Assembly: GCA_944323945.1 (NCBI GenBank)
Contig: CALUUL010000011.1
Location: 1-43,310, forward strand
Source of the DNA: Candidatus Gastranaerophilales bacterium
Lineage (GTDB): Bacteria > Cyanobacteriota > Vampirovibrionia > Gastranaerophilales > Gastranaerophilaceae
DNA length: 43,310 bases
Direction: 5' to 3'
The notes beneath the pieces are model-generated. The model ran no database searches. It was not told where the DNA came from and worked only from the letters and a program-made list of their open reading frames with translations. Positions 31,670-38,770 of this stretch are shown one piece after another. The position numbers were made by a program, and so were the translations under genes. Numbering within the stretch: the first letter of the stretch is position 1; every line of letters starts with the position of its first letter.

Positions 31670-32561
31670 TTATGACACCATCCTCAATGTTTTTATTAAG
31701 CCAAGAAGAGAACATTGGAATATATTGTTTTTCAGTGCCTTCCTCTTCCCACTCTTTTCGACTTTTAATATAATTTTTTAATATATATCGAGCTTTAATT
31801 GTTATGCTTTCTTCTGTTTTACACTTTTTCATTTTCTTGATGTATGTATTTTTAGCAAATTCTTTATTCTTTTTATTTATTACATATCCCCAAGTCTTGT
31901 CAAATAACTCTATTATATATTTATTATATTTATTAGTGCTATTTTTTTTGCTTATTCCAGACAAAGTCATATCGATTTGTGCATTATTTATATCGATTTT
32001 TGCACAATCTGTGCCTTTTTCTATATCGATTTGTGCATTTTCTTGTGCATTTATATCGATTTTTTCGTGCATTTCGGTATTTTCTTTTTCTTTATATATT
32101 TCTTTTTCTTCTATTATTATATTATTATTAATATCAGTTTTAGATATAGTATTAGGTATAGGTATAGGACTAGGTTGTTGCCACTCTGTCATACCAACTT
32201 CTGCATTCATATCTATATCATAATACCTACCCACATCTGTTTTTTGTTGCCGAAGAGAAGATTTCTCTATCTGATATTTAGTTTCAGTATATCTATCAGT
32301 TCTAATTTGATTATGAATAAACCAATGTCTAATAACACAAACTCCACTTTCAAATTCAATGATATAGCGTTTTGCAATCAACAATCTATAATCGTCATCT
32401 GAACAACCAACCATTTTTTGAATTGATTTCGGCTTGTCGACAAAACCATCATCGTCTGCCCGCCAATTTAGTTCGTAATAAAGCAATCTTGTAGTTGGTG
32501 GCATTGACATAAAGTAGTCGGTATCAACAATGCTTTTGCTCATCATTCTTCTATTTGCCAT
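31653..32561 (-). CDS. Replication initiator (DnaD/replisome-organiser type)
   Basis: 302 residues starting MANRRMMSKSIVDTDYFMSM (ATG 32561, AAAAGGAGTATATT upstream; a longer frame to 32585 has no site). The N-terminal ~110 are a winged-helix DNA-binding domain (PTTRLLYYELNWRADDDGFV; IQKMVGCSDDDYRLLIAKRY) like phage replisome organisers. A low-complexity middle contains the repeats AQIDI/AKIDI, encoded by iteron-like DNA repeats. The C-terminus is helical and basic. Role: binds the origin and loads the helicase encoded next. Confidence 0.8.
   Translation of the reverse strand: MANRRMMSKSIVDTDYFMSMPPTTRLLYYELNWRADDDGFVDKPKSIQKMVGCSDDDYRLLIAKRYIIEFESGVCVIRHWFIHNQIRTDRYTETKYQIEKSSLRQQKTDVGRYYDIDMNAEVGMTEWQQPSPIPIPNTISKTDINNNIIIEEKEIYKEKENTEMHEKIDINAQENAQIDIEKGTDCAKIDINNAQIDMTLSGISKKNSTNKYNKYIIELFDKTWGYVINKKNKEFAKNTYIKKMKKCKTEESITIKARYILKNYIKSRKEWEEEGTEKQYIPMFSSWLNKNIEDGVINEEDL
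31969..32071. repeat. Iteron-like repeats, candidate replication origin
   Basis: Four copies of ATATCGATTTNTGCA (31969-31983, 31990-32004, 32023-32037, and 32053-32071 with four extra bases) inside the initiator gene, same orientation. A very AT-rich stretch with TTATTATTATATTATTATT lies beside it at about 32080-32150, a plausible melting region. Lambda- and SPP1-type phages also carry origins in their initiator genes. Confidence 0.65.
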
Positions 32562-32588
32562 AATATACTCCTTTTCTACCACCAAATA

Positions 32589-32744
32589 TTAAATATCTTT
32601 TTTTGTAATAACAATTTTACCTTTAGCAACTTTTATTTCAATTTGGTCGCCCTCGCTAATCTCTGATACACTTTTCATTGTCTTGTCAAAAGTAAACCCA
32701 ACTTGGCTTCCCATTTTTGTTAATTTTTTATAAATTGTATACAT
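32589..32744 (-). CDS. AbrB-like small DNA-binding protein
   Basis: 51 residues (MYTIYKKLTKMGSQVGFTFD and on to KGKIVITKKDI). The segment ISEGDQIEIKVAKGKIVITK is the SpoVT/AbrB swapped-hairpin pattern, as in AbrB and MazE antitoxins. AAAAGGAGAGTAAAAAAT precedes the ATG. It lies directly before the initiator gene and may regulate it. No toxin partner was found. Confidence 0.7.
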   Translation of the reverse strand: MYTIYKKLTKMGSQVGFTFDKTMKSVSEISEGDQIEIKVAKGKIVITKKDI

Positions 32745-32789
32745 ATTTTTTACTCTCCTTTTATAAAATCTATTATTATTATATTGTTT

Positions 32790-32975
32790 TTATATTAAGC
32801 CGTCAATATTTATAGGCGCTTTTGTAAGTTTTGCAAACTCAACCGCAATGTATATATTCTCATAACAATGAGGACATTGTATAGAAAGCGTTTTTGTTAT
32901 AAAACAGTTCTTTTTTACGCATTCAAGTTGGGTTTGTGCATATAATTCCCATAATTTTTTACATTCATTACACAT
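32790..32975 (-). CDS. Small zinc-binding protein
   Basis: 61 residues with CxxC pairs (MCNECKK and IQCPHCYEN), a zinc-ribbon arrangement across a helical middle. I chose the ATG at 32975, with AAGGTGAG upstream; a GTG at 32987 adds four residues. It overlaps the upstream gene by eight bases. Unknown function; nucleic acid binding is likely. Confidence 0.65.
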   Translation of the reverse strand: MCNECKKLWELYAQTQLECVKKNCFITKTLSIQCPHCYENIYIAVEFAKLTKAPINIDGLI

Positions 32976-33447
32976 TGTTTTTCTCACCTTCCTTTTTCGC
33001 TTGCTGGTAGAAGTAATTTATTTGACATTCTAAACATCTTTCAGCATCATCACTAAATTCACAAGCACTTTCTTGAATATAATATGGTTCATCACTACCA
33101 TACTCATCTTGTGCGTTATAATACTCTGGCGGATTTGGACAATGAAGTGGTGCCTCTCTGCACGCCAACTCGCAAGCCCTTTTCCAAACATCCCTTTCTT
33201 GCCTTAGAGTATCTCTTTCTTCACAAACAGCAAAACATCTAGCTTGATTTTTAGAATAATCTTCGAGTATGTAATCTAATTTTTGTATACCAATGCCATA
33301 CTTTTCGAGTATATCTTCGAGTTTGCCGAGTTTTTCACAAGCAAGTTTGAATTTTCTCATAAGTTGTTGTCTTGCTTCAAATTCATTTTGTGGGTCATTT
33401 AATTTCAATGCCCAACCTGTTTTATTGTCAGTCAATCTTTCTGCCAT
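32968..33447 (-). CDS. Unknown Cys-rich early protein
   Basis: 159 residues starting MAERLTDNKTGWALKLNDPQ. A coiled coil (LEDILEKYGIGIQKLDYIL and CEERDTLRQERDVWKRACEL) precedes an acidic, Cys-containing end (CLECQINYFYQQAKKEGEKN). Eight or nine Cys suggest metal binding. The boundary before it (AAAGGAGAATGATATGG) repeats that of the next gene. No family is recognised. Confidence 0.65.
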   Translation of the reverse strand: MAERLTDNKTGWALKLNDPQNEFEARQQLMRKFKLACEKLGKLEDILEKYGIGIQKLDYILEDYSKNQARCFAVCEERDTLRQERDVWKRACELACREAPLHCPNPPEYYNAQDEYGSDEPYYIQESACEFSDDAERCLECQINYFYQQAKKEGEKNNV

Positions 33448-33448
33448 A

Positions 33449-33655
33449 TCATTCTCCTTTTGTATTTACAGGCTTAAACTCATCGCCAACTTTAACGAAT
33501 AATTTGTTTTGAACAGCAAGTAGAAACATATAATGTGCAAATTCAAAAGTTGCTCTATCATATGCTTTTTTGTCTTGCTCATAAGTTTCTTTACGATAAG
33601 GCTTATTTGCTTTCTTGTATCTATCAAACAAGTATTGTGCTTTTAATTTCCCCAT
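33449..33655 (-). CDS. Unknown early protein
   Basis: 68 residues starting MGKLKAQYLFDRYKKANKPY, basic and helical. I chose the ATG at 33655 because AAAGGAGAATGAT precedes it, and the longer frame to 33775 would run through the zinc-ribbon gene. It follows that gene by one base. Unknown. Confidence 0.6.
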   Translation of the reverse strand: MGKLKAQYLFDRYKKANKPYRKETYEQDKKAYDRATFEFAHYMFLLAVQNKLFVKVGDEFKPVNTKGE

Positions 33656-33656
33656 A

Positions 33657-33800
33657 TCATTCTCCTTTACTAAATAAACAGTATGGCTGGTCTGGTGACA
33701 TTGCAGCACCACATTTAGGACATACCCAGCCTTGCTTATAAAATGATAGTTCTTTCGTTGTTTGAATAATTCCAAACCCTAAATCTTTATTTACTTCCAT
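33657..33800 (-). CDS. Small zinc-ribbon protein
   Basis: 47 residues: MEVNKDLGFGIIQTTKELSF, then WVCPKCGAAMSPDQPYC. A CxxC knuckle and a later Cys are visible. AAAAGGAGAATAAT precedes the ATG. Such short zinc-ribbon proteins are common early phage products of unknown role. Confidence 0.65.
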   Translation of the reverse strand: MEVNKDLGFGIIQTTKELSFYKQGWVCPKCGAAMSPDQPYCLFSKGE

Positions 33801-33801
33801 A

Positions 33802-34278
33802 TTATTCTCCTTTTAACTCTTCTATTTGATTGTCAATAAAATCGTATAATTCAGTGTCTAAATCATCATTTTCACAACTCCAAAAATCTTGTGTATGGTC
33901 TGCTACCCATTTTTTCACTTTTTCAAGTTCTTGAATTGCGAACTCGGTTTTAGATTGGTTCGCTTTATCAATGATGTATTTGTTTCCACTCTTAACTCTG
34001 TCTAATGCTTTTAACATTCTATTGCAATCTTTTTCGTTTTCAATCAAACTTGCAAACTCTACAAGATAATCAATATTCTTATCACTATCTTTTTTCATTG
34101 TTTCAATCTCTTTATCTTTTTCAGCGAGTTGCTGTTTGAGTTGTTGTATCTCGTTTTGTTGGTTATCTTTACCGAAAGTTTCTTGATAGCATTTTGCACA
34201 AAATTTCATACCATTGATGAATGTGATACCATTTGTTTCTCGACCACAATTATCACATCTAAAATAAAAATTACTCAT
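33802..34278 (-). CDS. Zinc-knuckle coiled-coil protein
   Basis: 158 residues. The N-terminus has two CxxC pairs (YFRCDNCGRE and KFCAKCYQE), then a long coiled coil (EIQQLKQQLAEKDKEIETMK), a helical middle and an acidic end (DDLDTELYDFIDNQIEELKG). A scaffold or nucleic acid contact is possible. It overlaps the next gene upstream by eight bases. No family is recognised. Confidence 0.65.
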   Translation of the reverse strand: MSNFYFRCDNCGRETNGITFINGMKFCAKCYQETFGKDNQQNEIQQLKQQLAEKDKEIETMKKDSDKNIDYLVEFASLIENEKDCNRMLKALDRVKSGNKYIIDKANQSKTEFAIQELEKVKKWVADHTQDFWSCENDDLDTELYDFIDNQIEELKGE

Positions 34279-34621
34279 TCCCTTGTATCTCCTTTAATTT
34301 TTCTTGTGCTTCTTGTTCATTTATACATAAATAGTCATTATTAACGAATTCTAATTTACCTGTTTCTCTGTTTTCACATAATGTAATTTGATTGTCTAAA
34401 TAAGCAACAACATTAAATAATTGTATTTTCCCATAAGAAAAACAATATACTATTTCTTGTCTCTTAAATCGTGGCACAATCGCCTTTTCTTTAAGTTCTG
34501 CAAGTTCTTGTTCTAGTTCGGCAATTCGCTCGTTCAGTTCATCTATATAACCAGCAACAAGGTCTGGTTGTGTTGTTACCACATAATTTATTGTCTCAGT
34601 ATACTCTATTTTTTCTTCCAT
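34271..34621 (-). CDS. Unknown early protein with coiled coil
   Basis: 116 residues (MEEKIEYTETINYVVTTQPD...). A coiled coil (LNERIAELEQELAELKEKA) leads to a small beta domain (VPRFKRQEIVYCFSYGKIQL, TLCENRETGKLEFVNNDYLC) that resembles a short SH3-like barrel. GTAGGAGAGTAGT, the end of the upstream gene, supplies the ribosome site. Unknown function. Confidence 0.65.
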   Translation of the reverse strand: MEEKIEYTETINYVVTTQPDLVAGYIDELNERIAELEQELAELKEKAIVPRFKRQEIVYCFSYGKIQLFNVVAYLDNQITLCENRETGKLEFVNNDYLCINEQEAQEKLKEIQGNE

Positions 34622-34622
34622 A

Positions 34623-34853
34623 CTACTCTCCTACAACTCGAAGTTCGACTTTGACTGGTCGGCAGTTTTGTAAGTTTTGGTTTTTAATTATTTGCATTGC
34701 CACATCTTTTGATTTATACAAACTAATATTTTTGTCATAAAACTGCGTCCATTCATCAACGCCATAAAAATCACTAAAATACCTGTCTTGACAATCAAAA
34801 TAACGACTACCATCATCTCTTTGAATAACCCAACATTGTTCAACTTTACTCAT
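34623..34853 (-). CDS. Paralogue A of a small early protein family (WVIQRDDG)
   Basis: 76 residues starting MSKVEQCWVIQRDDGSRYFD. It shares MSKxE, WVIQRDDG, a C-terminal NC[RK]PxKxExRVxGE with the gene at 35045-35251. I chose the ATG at 34853 because GGAGGTGGAAG precedes it. Beta-rich and acidic. Two paralogues separated by one unrelated gene suggest duplication. No function is known. Confidence 0.7.
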   Translation of the reverse strand: MSKVEQCWVIQRDDGSRYFDCQDRYFSDFYGVDEWTQFYDKNISLYKSKDVAMQIIKNQNLQNCRPVKVELRVVGE

Positions 34854-35052
34854 CTTCCACCTCCAACTTAACTTTATATGTAATAAGATTTTTAACTGTA
34901 TCACAAATTTCAGTTATTCTTTGAATATCTTGCTTTCCAATGAGTTGATTTAGTTCATCACAAAGTTTATGCAACCTATCATTCAAAGCACGGTCGACTT
35001 CATACTGAGCATTTATTGGGTCTTTTACATAAATAACTATTTTCTTATTCAT
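34846..35052 (-). CDS. Unknown early protein
   Basis: 68 residues: MNKKIVIYVKDPINAQYEVD, helical middle (DRLHKLCDELNQLIGKQDIQ), and an end KVKLEVEDE which is shared with the gene at 35244-35600. It overlaps both neighbours by eight bases. GGAGAGAAAG precedes the ATG. Unknown function. Confidence 0.65.
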   Translation of the reverse strand: MNKKIVIYVKDPINAQYEVDRALNDRLHKLCDELNQLIGKQDIQRITEICDTVKNLITYKVKLEVEDE

Positions 35053-35251
35053 CTTTCTCTCCTATAACTCTAATTTCACATTTAGCAGGTTTACAATTTT
35101 CTAGTTTAAAATCTAAAATAAAGTAATCTGCTAAATGAATATCATTACAAAATAAAGCACAGTATAAATTTTCAGTAAACTCTCCATCTAATTTTTCAAG
35201 ATATTTTCCATCATCTCTTTGAATAACCCACGCATACTCTGTCTTACTCAT
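35045..35251 (-). CDS. Paralogue B of a small early protein family (WVIQRDDG)
   Basis: 68 residues: MSKTEYAWVIQRDDGKYLEK, ending NCKPAKCEIRVIGEKDE. A close relative of the gene at 34623-34853. GGAGGTGGAAG lies before the ATG, the same junction as in paralogue A. Unknown. Confidence 0.7.
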   Translation of the reverse strand: MSKTEYAWVIQRDDGKYLEKLDGEFTENLYCALFCNDIHLADYFILDFKLENCKPAKCEIRVIGEKDE

Positions 35252-35600
35252 CTTCCACCTCCAACTCTAAACCTAATTTCTTATAGATTTCTGTCTTTTG
35301 TAACCATTCATCAACACAACTACTATTAAATTTTTCACATTTTACTTTTCTACTAACATCAAATGTTTTTTCAAATATATCGCCACCTATTAAAACCTTA
35401 ATTCTTAACATAGGTGTTGCCCAATAACTTCCACCAAAGCAAACAAACCATTTTTTTCTTATAAACTTACCTTTTTCTATTATTGTGGTTGTATTCCAAA
35501 ACTCATCACCGCTTAAATATAAGTCTGCAGATATTATCTTTCTTTTGTCATTTTGTTCAAGTAATATTTTTTCTATTAAATCAAAATCAAATTCTTCCAT
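35244..35600 (-). CDS. Unknown early protein
   Basis: 118 residues: [20 protein letters not shown], then KKWFVCFGGSYWATPMLRIK in a beta-rich core and a helical end LELEVEDE. The start at 35600 follows GGAGGCGGAAG. No family is recognised. It belongs to the run of small overlapping early genes. Confidence 0.65.
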   Translation of the reverse strand: MEEFDFDLIEKILLEQNDKRKIISADLYLSGDEFWNTTTIIEKGKFIRKKWFVCFGGSYWATPMLRIKVLIGGDIFEKTFDVSRKVKCEKFNSSCVDEWLQKTEIYKKLGLELEVEDE

Positions 35601-35817
35601 CTTCCGCCTCCAACTCTTGCATTTTGTCTAAAATATTCTTATAAAGTGATTGTTTATTTGTCTTATTATAAAAGTCATAATTGAGAGCCATCCATTCGTC
35701 ATAAGTTGGTTCGTTTTCTTTAATTTTTTCTTCCAAAAACTCTTCCCATGTTAAGAACGGCAAATGCTCGGTTCGTGTAACATTAGCGTGGTGCAAGTAG
35801 TGTTCTTCTTTATTCAT
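35587..35817 (-). CDS. Unknown early protein
   Basis: 76 residues: [20 protein letters not shown], acidic and helical ([20 protein letters not shown]), ending [11 protein letters not shown] chose the ATG at 35817 (AAAAGGAGATACAAC upstream) over 35877, which lies in the HNH-like gene. Unknown function. Confidence 0.65.
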   Translation of the reverse strand: MNKEEHYLHHANVTRTEHLPFLTWEEFLEEKIKENEPTYDEWMALNYDFYNKTNKQSLYKNILDKMQELEAEDGRI

Positions 35818-36373
35818 GTTGTATCTCCTTTTTGATTCTATTTTTGATACTTGTTCTTCTATTAAGGGCTTGTTCACTCTTCGTAGCCCAGTGGCAATTC
35901 ATAGGCTCATAAGGTCCATCGTTATCTATTCTGTCAATAGATAATTTGTCATTATACCCGTTTTTTATTGCCCAATCTCGAAAGTTTTCAAACCTATTCC
36001 ACTCATCACATACAAATATATTTCTCGCACCATAATTTTTATAGTCTTTAGATTTTTCATTATTACATCTTCTTAGCATACACCTCCAGATAGTATACAA
36101 CCTTGTATATCTACCACCATGTTTAAGGTTTCTTTTTCTTAATTTGTCATATCTCTTGCAACCGCAAGACATTATCTTATCAATCTCTAAACAATGAGTC
36201 CAACTAATAAATTCTTTGCCACAATCACATTTAATTAAAATTTTTTTAGGTGTTATGACTTTTATAAGAGTAAAAGGTTTATCATGCAGTTTGTCCCCTT
36301 CTTTTATAATTTGCCCTTTATATATAATTTCATCGCCGTTCTTAATCGCTTTTTCTATCTCTTCTCGCGTCAT
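35810..36373 (-). CDS. HNH-like homing endonuclease-type protein
   Basis: 187 residues starting [20 protein letters not shown]; the start at 36373 follows GAGGAGGGGGCAA, and an upstream ATG at 36463 would lie inside another gene. A Cys4-like zinc motif ([12 protein letters not shown] and MSCGCKRYD, about 55-85) leads to a core with [33 protein letters not shown] and [19 protein letters not shown]. It is the same family as 26807-27607, shorter by the C-terminal part. Freestanding in the early operon, it could be a mobile nuclease. Activity is not proven. Confidence 0.7.
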   Translation of the reverse strand: MTREEIEKAIKNGDEIIYKGQIIKEGDKLHDKPFTLIKVITPKKILIKCDCGKEFISWTHCLEIDKIMSCGCKRYDKLRKRNLKHGGRYTRLYTIWRCMLRRCNNEKSKDYKNYGARNIFVCDEWNRFENFRDWAIKNGYNDKLSIDRIDNDGPYEPMNCHWATKSEQALNRRTSIKNRIKKEIQHE

Positions 36374-36491
36374 TTGCCCCCTCCTCTTCTTTACAAATTT
36401 TGTAGCCATACATTGACAGGCCTCCAAGTGCCTCAAAATTTTTCTTATTTTTTTCGTCAACAATCATTCTTATTTCTGCCAAAGATTTCAT
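36342..36491 (-). CDS. Unknown early protein
   Basis: 49 residues: [20 protein letters not shown], then [19 protein letters not shown]. The start overlaps the previous stop (ATGA), and AAAAAGGAGGCG lies before it at 15 bases. It overlaps the HNH-like gene by 32 bases. Small and unassigned. Confidence 0.5.
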   Translation of the reverse strand: MKSLAEIRMIVDEKNKKNFEALGGLSMYGYKICKEEEGANDARRDRKSD

Positions 36492-36613
36492 TTTTCTAAA
36501 TTCGCCTCCTTTTTAGTTTTAAAAGCGTTAACTCTTTCATAGTATTTGATGGCTTCATCTTCCAGCTTTTTATTTTTTTCAATTTCGGAAATTATGTAAT
36601 CAATTCTTTTCAT
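36488..36613 (-). CDS. Unknown early protein
   Basis: 41 residues: MKRIDYIISEIEKNKKLEDE, one charged helix, ending [25 protein letters not shown] precedes the ATG. Coupled to the next gene by ATGA. Unassigned. Confidence 0.5.
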   Translation of the reverse strand: MKRIDYIISEIEKNKKLEDEAIKYYERVNAFKTKKEANLEK

Positions 36614-36615
36614 TT

Positions 36616-36984
36616 TTATACCACCTTTATTAAATAGTCAACATAGTCTGCCTCTCCATCGCTATTATATTCAGTTGTTTCTACAATTTCGTATTGTTCT
36701 TCGCTTAAACCAAGATTCCAAAGAACCCTTCGGCCTATATACCAATAAGAATCATGTTCATCAATATAGAAAATGTCGCCATAACAATTTAGCAGCTTTT
36801 CTTTTGGATACTTCGAACAGATGTCTTTCCAATAATTTATTTTTGTGTTTCGCCATTCTCCATCAGTCAAGTCTTTTTCTGCTGCCCACAGTTCTTTGCG
36901 AGCATTTGAAAGTTCCTTATACAATTCAGAAACTTTGTCGCTTGCCTTAATAATTTCTTCCATTTGTTTTTTTGATAATTCCAT
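36616..36984 (-). CDS. Unknown early protein
   Basis: 122 residues: a helical N-terminus (KKQMEEIIKASDKVSELYKE) with Lys/Glu pairs, followed by a compact aromatic domain (YGDIFYIDEHDSYWYIGRRV) and an acidic end. AAAGGAGAGAAAA precedes the ATG at 36984. It overlaps the 38-residue gene upstream. No family. Confidence 0.65.
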   Translation of the reverse strand: MELSKKQMEEIIKASDKVSELYKELSNARKELWAAEKDLTDGEWRNTKINYWKDICSKYPKEKLLNCYGDIFYIDEHDSYWYIGRRVLWNLGLSEEQYEIVETTEYNSDGEADYVDYLIKVV

Positions 36985-37063
36985 TTTTCTCTCCTTTTAA
37001 TACTTCTTTAAAATTTTGATTGATATTTTTATCGTTAAGAAGTAAGTCAATAATTGTTTTCAT
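36947..37063 (-). CDS. 38-residue early peptide
   Basis: MKTIIDLLLNDKNINQNFKE and an end KNGIIKKTNGRNY. AAGGAGATTAAA precedes the ATG at 37063, one base after the winged-helix gene. Its 3' part overlaps the next gene by 38 bases. It is short, so the confidence is limited. Confidence 0.45.
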   Translation of the reverse strand: MKTIIDLLLNDKNINQNFKEVLKGEKNGIIKKTNGRNY

Positions 37064-37064
37064 T

Positions 37065-37292
37065 TTAATCTCCTTGTTCAAGTTTATAAACAGCATAAGA
37101 AACAGGGTCGCCATATCGGTTTTTATCAGCCTTAAACTCTGTTTTGATTTGCCAACCGTCCTTGCGGAGAAGATAAATGGTTGCAGACAGACGAGTGTTG
37201 CCAAACTCTCTTATAGCGTCCCAACTGGTAATTTCGCCAAAATCTTGCAAATACTGCAAAACACGGTCATAATGCGTTGTTTTTTTATCCAT
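37065..37292 (-). CDS. Winged helix-turn-helix protein
   Basis: 75 residues: MDKKTTHYDRVLQYLQDFGE, then ITSWDAIREFGNTRLSATIY (the helix-turn-helix) and a wing with GWQIKTEFKADKNRYGDPVS. This small family is frequent in Gram-positive phages just after early promoters. It is the first gene after the promoter at 37316-37343 and so probably acts as a regulator. GAAAGGAGGTTATT precedes the ATG. Confidence 0.75.
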   Translation of the reverse strand: MDKKTTHYDRVLQYLQDFGEITSWDAIREFGNTRLSATIYLLRKDGWQIKTEFKADKNRYGDPVSYAVYKLEQGD

Positions 37293-37315
37293 AATAACCT
37301 CCTTTCTGTCACTAT

Positions 37316-37343
37316 ATTATCACAAATAATCATAGTATGTCAA
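37316..37343 (-). promoter_or_regulatory. Second early promoter (TTGACA-16-GATAAT)
   Basis: TTGACA at 37343-37338, 16 bases, GATAAT at 37321-37316 on the minus strand, between a terminator and the winged-helix gene. Confidence 0.8.
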
Positions 37344-37386
37344 CTATTTTTAATATATTTTTTATATTTTTTATAAAAATTTTATA

Positions 37387-37406
37387 AAAAAGGGCAAAAC
37401 CTTTTT
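37387..37406 (-). terminator. Terminator after GIY-YIG gene
   Basis: AAAAAGG 37387-37393 and CCTTTTT 37400-37406 with a 6-base loop, continuing into TTTATAAAATTTTT on the minus strand. It ends the first early segment; a promoter follows at once. Confidence 0.7.
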
Positions 37407-37977
37407 AATTGTCAGTTAAAAATGCTGAAAATTTTTGGTATGCCCTTTCCTTTAATTTATTAGTTTGACCATTGATAGCATAGGTAAGGTTCTTTTTAAA
37501 AAGGTTTATTACTTCCTTTCGTGCCTTTTCATATCCATTTGCCAATCCTTGTCTATATCCCTTTTGTTCCTTATATTCTTTGGTCGCTATTTTATCGTTG
37601 CCCTGCGAACCACTTGTAATATTGTAACTTTGTTTTCCCAATCGCATGTTCTCTAAGATATACGCTCGTTCTTTTTCGTTTAATTCATTATTGTTGCAAT
37701 ATTCTAAAATATTGAATGTCCAACCATGTGGGTTTTCATCGTTTTTGAATTTGCGTTTTTTAAGAGATATATCAATTCTTTGTGTGTAGCCGAGATAATG
37801 ATTGAGAGTTCTCTCATAAATATCTACTGCCTGCCCAACATAAAACCAAACAATACCATCTTCATCTGTTCTCTCAAAGATATAAATCCCACTTTGGTGT
37901 GTTTGCCGAGTTTCTTTGATAATTGAATTTAAAATCTTTTTAGCAACAAACCTTTTGTTATAATACCCATCTTTCAT
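37405..37977 (-). CDS. GIY-YIG endonuclease
   Basis: 190 residues. GIY-YIG core: SGIYIFERTDEDG, then WFYVGQAVDIYERTLNHY, with the conserved Arg-Glu region and NEKERAYILENM; the Asn motif YNITSGSQG. The N-terminal ~25 residues are basic. The C-terminus is a helical region (KKNLTYAINGQTNKLKERAY). Role: single-strand or double-strand cleavage; freestanding phage enzymes of this type are mobile or degrade host DNA. AAAAGGATTAAAA precedes the ATG. Confidence 0.85.
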   Translation of the reverse strand: MKDGYYNKRFVAKKILNSIIKETRQTHQSGIYIFERTDEDGIVWFYVGQAVDIYERTLNHYLGYTQRIDISLKKRKFKNDENPHGWTFNILEYCNNNELNEKERAYILENMRLGKQSYNITSGSQGNDKIATKEYKEQKGYRQGLANGYEKARKEVINLFKKNLTYAINGQTNKLKERAYQKFSAFLTDN

Positions 37978-37988
37978 TTTTAATCCTT

Positions 37989-38372
37989 TTAAAATGGCAA
38001 TTCTTCTGCATCATCAATAGGTTGCATATCATCAGGCGCATTACTTTTGTTTATCACGGTTTCGTTTTCAACTACCTGTATATCACCTGCACCACATCCG
38101 ATTGTTAAATTTTGATACCATTTATTTGGGTCGTTCTTGTCTTGTGAAGAAACAAGGCCAACGCTATTTGCACCAAGTATTTTTATAAAACTATCTTTTG
38201 TTATTTCCCCTTCAAGGTTTTCTCCCCAAAGATTGATTTTTAATCTTTCTGGATATTTTTGTCCTTTGTTTATTTCTCCTTCAACGGTCAAGAATGTATA
38301 TTCATTCTTTTGACCTTTTCCACCTTTTATATATGATACTTTATAATTTTTTGAACCGTTTATTTTAAACAT
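37989..38372 (-). CDS. SSB-like single-strand DNA-binding protein
   Basis: 127 residues, OB-fold-like beta pattern (YKVSYIKGGKGQKNEYTFLT; LKINLWGENLEGEITKDSFI), followed by an acidic low-complexity tail ending DDAEELPF, the protein-binding tip of SSB proteins. It lies beside the recombination and nuclease genes. Role: coats single strands and recruits replication partners. AGGAGAGTAAAAAAGT precedes the ATG. Confidence 0.75.
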   Translation of the reverse strand: MFKINGSKNYKVSYIKGGKGQKNEYTFLTVEGEINKGQKYPERLKINLWGENLEGEITKDSFIKILGANSVGLVSSQDKNDPNKWYQNLTIGCGAGDIQVVENETVINKSNAPDDMQPIDDAEELPF

Positions 38373-38770
38373 ACTTTTTTACTCTCCTTTATTTGTTGTT
38401 TGTCATATTCTTTTTTTGTAACTTTTATCAAAAGTTCATTATCAATATCAAAATAATAATATTCATTATTATTATTTTCTTTGTCTCCTATTTTCAAAAA
38501 CGGGCCATGACTATCGAAATAAACAGAACCATAAGAAAGACAAATTGTTTTTATGGTTTTTCTTTTAATTTCTAATCCCTTAGTATATTCAACTATGATT
38601 TGGCTAAAGTATGGATAGGTTATGAGCGAATAATCCCAACGGAAGCGAATGCCTTTTTCGTTTTCGACTCTAAATTCAACTATATTTAATCGCCTTTCAA
38701 TTTCTTTAAGTCTTAGGCATTCTTTTTCTAATGTTTCAAGTCTGTTCAACAATTCTTTTTTCTTAATCAT
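38360..38770 (-). CDS. Unknown early protein
   Basis: 136 residues: a basic coiled coil at the N-terminus (KKELLNRLETLEKECLRLKE), then a beta domain with FDSHGPFLKIGD and a Tyr-rich EYYYFDIDN. AAGGAGAACAAA precedes the ATG. It overlaps both neighbours by 8-13 bases. Possibly a partner of the recombination genes; no family. Confidence 0.6.
   Translation of the reverse strand: MIKKKELLNRLETLEKECLRLKEIERRLNIVEFRVENEKGIRFRWDYSLITYPYFSQIIVEYTKGLEIKRKTIKTICLSYGSVYFDSHGPFLKIGDKENNNNEYYYFDIDNELLIKVTKKEYDKQQIKESKKVCLK

Noticed and set aside
32589..32744. Toxin-antitoxin pair with the AbrB/MazE-like protein as antitoxin
   Set aside because: No toxin-like gene lies beside it; the neighbours are the initiator and a zinc protein.
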